Below, piece after piece: positions 60,464-64,000 of a DNA stretch of 64,000 nt. Below the pieces are notes generated by a model, which was not told the origin of the DNA, made no database searches, and was given only the letters and a program-made list of their open reading frames with translations. Each line of letters starts with the position of its first letter. Positions within the stretch are counted from its first letter, which is position 1. This DNA is from JAFAZJ01 sp964437145 (lineage in GTDB: Bacteria > Pseudomonadota > Alphaproteobacteria > Reyranellales > Reyranellaceae): positions 1-64,000 of the forward strand of contig CAYTFW010000002.1 of assembly GCA_964437145.1 (NCBI GenBank), given 5' to 3'. A program made the position numbers and the translations under genes.

Positions 60464-61249
60464 ATGCCCCGCAAACCCCAACCCATCCGCTCCGACATCG
60501 CCTGGAGCAACCGCACGCGCATCGTCGTGCGCGGCAAGAGCCTGCCGGACGAGGTGATCGGCACCTTGAACCTCGGCGATTTCTCCTACCTCCAGCTCAC
60601 CGGTCGCATGCCAACCCCCGAGCAGTCGCGCGTGTTCAACGCCATCCTGGTCACCCTGGTCGAGCACGGGCTGACGCCCAGCGCCATCGCCGCGCGCATG
60701 ACCTATGCCGGCGCGCCGGAGTCGATGCAGGCGGCGGTCGCCGCCGGGCTGTGCGGCCTGGGCACGGTGTTCGTCGGCAGCATGGAGAACGCCGCGCGCA
60801 TGCTCTATGAGGCGCTGCCCGACGGACCCGCGGGCGTCGATCTTCCGGCCAAGGCGCGCGAGGTCGCCGCGGCCTATGCCGCCGCGAAGCGCATCGTGCC
60901 GGGCATGGGCCATCCGATCCACAAGCCGGTCGATCCGCGCGCGCCGCGTCTGTTCCAGATCGCTAGGGAATGCGGCCTGTCGGGCGGCTATGTCGAGTTG
61001 GTGCAGCTGATCGCCGCCGAGGCCGAGCGTCTGAGCGGCAAATCCCTGCCGGTCAACGCCACCGGCGCCATCGGTGCGCTGTGCTGCGAGCTGGGCTTCC
61101 CGTGGCGCGTGGTGCGCGGCTTCGGCGTGATGGCCCGCGCCGTCAGCCTGGTCGGCCACATCATGGAAGAAGCCGAACGGCCGATCGCCACCGAGATCTG
61201 GCTGCGCACCGAAGAGGAAGCCGCCGCGCACGCCCGCGAGCCCGATTGA
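60464..61249 (+). CDS. Citryl-CoA lyase-like protein (citrate synthase superfamily)
   Basis: 261 residues, short for citrate synthase and typical of the citryl-CoA lyase-like group. GDFSYLQLTGRMPTPEQSRV, a catalytic-site IVPGMGHPIHKPVDPRAPRL with conserved His, and NATGAIGALCCELGFPWRVV are present. Citryl-CoA lyases split citryl-CoA to acetyl-CoA and oxaloacetate; related small enzymes may serve other CoA esters. No partner citryl-CoA synthetase is seen, so the pathway is open. Confidence 0.85.
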   Translation: MPRKPQPIRSDIAWSNRTRIVVRGKSLPDEVIGTLNLGDFSYLQLTGRMPTPEQSRVFNAILVTLVEHGLTPSAIAARMTYAGAPESMQAAVAAGLCGLGTVFVGSMENAARMLYEALPDGPAGVDLPAKAREVAAAYAAAKRIVPGMGHPIHKPVDPRAPRLFQIARECGLSGGYVELVQLIAAEAERLSGKSLPVNATGAIGALCCELGFPWRVVRGFGVMARAVSLVGHIMEEAERPIATEIWLRTEEEAAAHAREPD

Positions 61250-61273
61250 GACGCCGGGTCCGCGCCGCGACGC

Positions 61274-61501
61274 CTAGCGCTGGGCGATGGGCGTGACGCG
61301 CCCGCCCTCGCGGTAGATCGAGCCGTAGGGCGGCTGGTGGGTGGCGTCGACGTGGCATTCGAACTTGTCGATGTCGGCGGCCTCGGCCGCGTCCTCGATG
61401 TTGAGCGAGACCAGGCGGCGCGCATGCGCCTCGGAATCGGCCAGGATCCAGAGCTTGTGCGGCGGCTCGTCGTCGACCGAGCATAGGCAGAAATGCGGCA
61501 T
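61274..61501 (-). CDS. Small hypothetical protein
   Basis: 75 residues from the ATG at 61501, with AAAGGA about 7 nt upstream. The sequence PHFCLCSVDDEPPHKLWILA ... ARRLVSLNIEDAAEAADIDK is well-folded-looking and codon use matches the surroundings. It has three cysteines and no signal peptide or known motif. It is convergent with the citryl-CoA-lyase-like gene. The following 300 bases (61502-61799) contain no gene I can support. Confidence 0.6.
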   Translation of the reverse strand: MPHFCLCSVDDEPPHKLWILADSEAHARRLVSLNIEDAAEAADIDKFECHVDATHQPPYGSIYREGGRVTPIAQR

Positions 61502-61799
61502 GGGCGTCCTTTCGCGTCGGCGCGCCGCGACCCGGCGGACATGAACGAGTCGCGCCCGGACCATCTCGGCGGACCGCGCCCTCGGGGGTGCGGGCAATCG
61601 TCGGAAAAGTGCGGCTCCGCAACAAAGGCAGGCACCACGGAGCCGCCAGTCTCGGGCGATGCCTCTTGGGGAAGACGCCGCCCATCGCGAGCGCCGAGGG
61701 CTATCCGAGCCTCGAGGCCCGCATCCTTATCGGCGCATTATGCGGCCGCGTCCATCACTGGTATGGCGCCAGCCGCTCGACCACCGCGCCGAAGCGGCC

Positions 61800-62021
61800 T
61801 CAACGCGATCGCCGCCCGGCGGGCGCCATCCGAGGATCATCGACCCCGGTCGCCTCCAGCGCATCGGCCTCGCGCTCCCATTCGTCGGCCAGCTTGCGAT
61901 AGAATTCCAGATCGTCGGCGTCGGTGACGCTGGCCGCGTGCATGCGCGCCCGACGGGCGTCGCCGCGCAGGCGGAGGATCTGCGCGGCGCGGTTCAGATC
62001 GCGTCGGCTGGGCCGCGTCAC
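61800..62021 (-). CDS. Small hypothetical protein coupled to the epoxide hydrolase gene
   Basis: 73 residues from a GTG at 62021 that overlaps the stop of the epoxide hydrolase gene as GTGA. The middle part, DADDLEFYRKLADEWEREAD, is a charged helix, and the N-terminal SRRDLNRAAQILRLRGDARR is basic. Such short helical proteins often follow metabolic genes in this group. No function is known. The GTGA overlap is the main reason to believe the gene. Confidence 0.55.
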   Translation of the reverse strand: MTRPSRRDLNRAAQILRLRGDARRARMHAASVTDADDLEFYRKLADEWEREADALEATGVDDPRMAPAGRRSR

Positions 62022-63163
62022 CGCAGCGTCGCGAAGAACGCCCGCACATCGGCGATGAACGCCTCGGGCTGCTCGAAGGCCGCGAAGTGGCCGCCCTTCG
62101 CCATCTCGCGCCAATGCGTGATGTTTGGGAAGCCGCCGGCCTCCATCCATTTGCGTACCGGCGTGACGATCTCCTTGGGGTACACCGCGACGCCGGTGGG
62201 CACCGTGACCGTGACCGGCTTGCGGCTGCCCGGCCGGAAGCTCTCCCAATAGAGCCGCGCCGACGAGGTCGCCGTCGCCGTCGTCCAGTACAGCATGACG
62301 TTGTCGAGCAGCTCGTCGCGGCCGAGGATGTTCTCGGGGTGCCCGTCGCAATCGGTCCAGGCCCAGAACTTCTCGAGGATCCACGCCGCCTGGCCCGACG
62401 GCGAATCGGTCAACCCGTAGCCCAAGGTCTGCGGCCGCGTCGATTGCTGCTTGGAATAGCCGGAATCCCAATCGGCGTAATGCTGGATGCCCTTCAGCGC
62501 GCGCGCCTCCTCCGGTGTCGGCTCGCCCTCGACCTTGGGCCGCGTGCCCATCGCCAAGGTGATGTGGATGCCGGCGCAATGCGCCGCATCGAGCGCGCCC
62601 AGCGCCGTGGTCACCGCCGAGCCCCAGTCGCCGCCCTGCGCGCCGTAGCGTGCGTAGCCCAGCTGCGCCATCAACGTGGCCCAGGCCTGCGCGATGCGCG
62701 CGACGCCCCAGCCCGTCGTCGTCGGCTTCGAGGAGAAGGCGAAGCCCGGCAGCGACGGGCAGACGACGTGGAAGGCGTCTTCGGCCTTGCCGCCATGCTT
62801 GGTCGGATCGGTCAGGGGCTCGATGACCTTGTGGAACTCCACGATCGAGCCCGGCCAGCCATGGGTGATGATCAGCGGCATCGCGTTGGCGTGCGGCGAG
62901 CGGACATGCACGAAATGGACATCGATACCGTCGATCTGCGTCTTGAACTGCGCGAAGCGGTTCAGCGCCGCCTCCCGCGCGCGCCAGTCGTACGTCTCGG
63001 CCCAGTAGCGGCAGATGTCCTTGATCCAGGTCAGCGGCGCGCCCTGGCTCCAGTCGGCGACCGGCTCCGCCTCCGGCCAGCGCGTGTCGCGCAGGCGGCG
63101 CTTGAGGTCGGCGAGCACGTCGTCGGGGATGGCGATGGTGAAGGGGCGGATGAGGTCGGTCAT
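62018..63163 (-). CDS. Epoxide hydrolase with EHN N-terminal domain
   Basis: 381 residues from the ATG at 63163. The N-terminal EHN domain begins IRPFTIAIPDDVLADLKRRL ... TRWPEAEPVADWSQGAPL. The alpha/beta core has the oxyanion segment PLIITHGWPGSIVEFHKVIE, nucleophile Asp in YGAQGGDWGSAVTTALGAL, and catalytic His in MAKGGHFAAFEQPEAFIADV. It is expected to open epoxides to diols in the cytoplasm. Its stop overlaps the following small gene by 4 nt. Confidence 0.92.
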   Translation of the reverse strand: MTDLIRPFTIAIPDDVLADLKRRLRDTRWPEAEPVADWSQGAPLTWIKDICRYWAETYDWRAREAALNRFAQFKTQIDGIDVHFVHVRSPHANAMPLIITHGWPGSIVEFHKVIEPLTDPTKHGGKAEDAFHVVCPSLPGFAFSSKPTTTGWGVARIAQAWATLMAQLGYARYGAQGGDWGSAVTTALGALDAAHCAGIHITLAMGTRPKVEGEPTPEEARALKGIQHYADWDSGYSKQQSTRPQTLGYGLTDSPSGQAAWILEKFWAWTDCDGHPENILGRDELLDNVMLYWTTATATSSARLYWESFRPGSRKPVTVTVPTGVAVYPKEIVTPVRKWMEAGGFPNITHWREMAKGGHFAAFEQPEAFIADVRAFFATLR

Positions 63164-63298
63164 GCCGCCGATCCTACGCCGTTCGAGCCACGCCGACACC
63201 AGCGACCGCCGGGCGAAATCCTCCTGGCGGACCGGCGCGTTCGCGCTTGACCGTCCCCGTGGCGCGCCGCAAGCAAGCCAATCGGAGGAGGAAACGCC

Positions 63299-64000
63299 AT
63301 GCGTGGACGACGGAAGATTCTCGCGCTGCCGCTAATCGGCCTGGTCGCGGGCGCGCTGGCCCTGGCGAGCGCCAGCGCGCAGCAGCCGCCCTTCCCCAGC
63401 AAGCCCATCCGCATGCTGTTCGGCTTCGCCGCCGGCGGCTCCGGCGATCTCGCCGCGCGCCTGCTGGCCGATGTCGCCACCCGCACGCTCGGCCAGCAGG
63501 TGATCGTCGAGAACCGCACCGGCGCCAATGGCATGATCGCCGCCGAGGGCGCCGCGCGCAGCGCGCCCGACGGCCACACCGTGCTGTTCTGCACCACCGG
63601 CAACATGACGATCATCACCGAGCTGCCGGGCGCCTCGCTGCCGATCAACCCCGCCACCGAGCTGATGCCGCTGGGACAGCTGCTGCGCTCGACCTTCGGC
63701 CTCGTGGTCGGCAAGGACAGTCCGTACAAGAGCGTGGCCGACCTGATCGCCGCGGCGCGCGCCAAGCCCGGGCAGCTGAGCTTCGCCACCCCGGGCATCG
63801 GCTCGGTGCAGCATCTCTCCAGCGAGCTCTTGGCGCAGAAGCTCGGGCTGAAGCTGGTGCACGTGCCCTATCGCGGCTCGGCGGCGGCGATGCCCGACCT
63901 GATCTCGGGCCGCACCGATTTCTCGATCACCAATCTCGGCGACACCATGACCCAGATCCGCTCCGGCCAGCTGCGCCTGCTCGGCCTGGGCGATCCGCTG
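63299..64000 (+). CDS. Tripartite tricarboxylate transporter receptor (TctC/Bug family), partial
   Basis: The gene begins at 63299 with GGAGGAGG upstream and runs off the window end after 234 codons. It has a signal peptide (LPLIGLVAGALALASASAQ) and then FPSKPIRMLFGFAAGGSGDL, VIVENRTGANGMIAAEGAAR and KLGLKLVHVPYRGSAAAMPD, all typical of Bug solute receptors, which bind carboxylates for the TctAB permease or act as orphans. It is divergent from the epoxide hydrolase gene. Confidence 0.93.
   Translation, partial: MRGRRKILALPLIGLVAGALALASASAQQPPFPSKPIRMLFGFAAGGSGDLAARLLADVATRTLGQQVIVENRTGANGMIAAEGAARSAPDGHTVLFCTTGNMTIITELPGASLPINPATELMPLGQLLRSTFGLVVGKDSPYKSVADLIAAARAKPGQLSFATPGIGSVQHLSSELLAQKLGLKLVHVPYRGSAAAMPDLISGRTDFSITNLGDTMTQIRSGQLRLLGLGDPL

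Noticed and set aside
61502..61799. Possible gene in the gap before the small hypothetical gene at 61800
   Set aside because: Frames exist on both strands but none has a ribosome site, a family likeness or a natural composition.

Overview
The window is a high-G+C chromosome segment of an alphaproteobacterium, probably from the Rhodospirillales/Hyphomicrobiales sphere. The evidence is the conserved minus-strand block ffh - rpsP - rimM - trmD - rplS - leuC - leuD - leuB, the tightly overlapped dapF - mtaB - ftsY - yciB operon, a Bug/TctC-type solute receptor and a Phd/PIN toxin-antitoxin pair. Species cannot be named from the sequence alone. I saw no rRNA, tRNA, CRISPR array, integrase or transposase.

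Region 1 (1-6.1 kb): the tail of a DUF853/YjgR-type ATPase, an isoaspartyl peptidase, and a dimethylformamidase large-subunit-like gene. Between that gene and leuB lies an atypical gene for a YopT-type (C58) cysteine protease, followed by a decayed second copy of the dimethylformamidase 3' end. Region 2 (5-16.3 kb): leucine biosynthesis plus the ribosomal/SRP block, interrupted by a DUF1993 gene, an LRR/MORN/TPR protein, a frameshifted host-attachment gene and a degraded antitoxin. Region 3 (16.5-39.9 kb): ordinary metabolism and envelope genes, including a CPBP protease, a thioredoxin-fold isomerase, a glycosyltransferase, dapF-mtaB-ftsY-yciB, NUDIX, a PQQ-type sugar dehydrogenase, pgk, TusA, M20 and M14-like hydrolases, CoA transferase with a toxin-antitoxin pair, an SBP5 receptor, an EamA transporter and a proline-racemase-family enzyme.

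Region 4 (40.0-47.4 kb): a heavy-metal RND efflux operon (adaptor, pump, small periplasmic protein, response regulator, sensor kinase). It sits between an intact phage-replication-like gene (47468-48157) and a duplicated fragment of that gene's 3' end (39922-39984). Region 5 (50.2-59.4 kb): an operon of visibly lower G+C coding for Vsr, a C5 DNA methyltransferase, a GHKL (MutL/MORC-like) ATPase, a Z1 helicase-like ATPase, a PD-(D/E)XK protein and an AIPR protein. This is a restriction-modification/anti-phage island of a type predicted from comparative genomics and is the best candidate for an exciting system here. Region 6 (59.5-64 kb): alpha/beta hydrolase, citryl-CoA-lyase-like protein, epoxide hydrolase and the start of a TctC/Bug receptor.

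Several families of palindromic intergenic repeats are scattered through the window. Two are nested hairpins of about 128 nt, one family is built on a TGTCATCCCGAG core, and one single arm lies inside the coding start of the sugar dehydrogenase. Two accessory insertions (YopT-like gene, RND operon) each lie beside a duplicated 3' end of a neighbouring host gene, which suggests a shared way of arriving.
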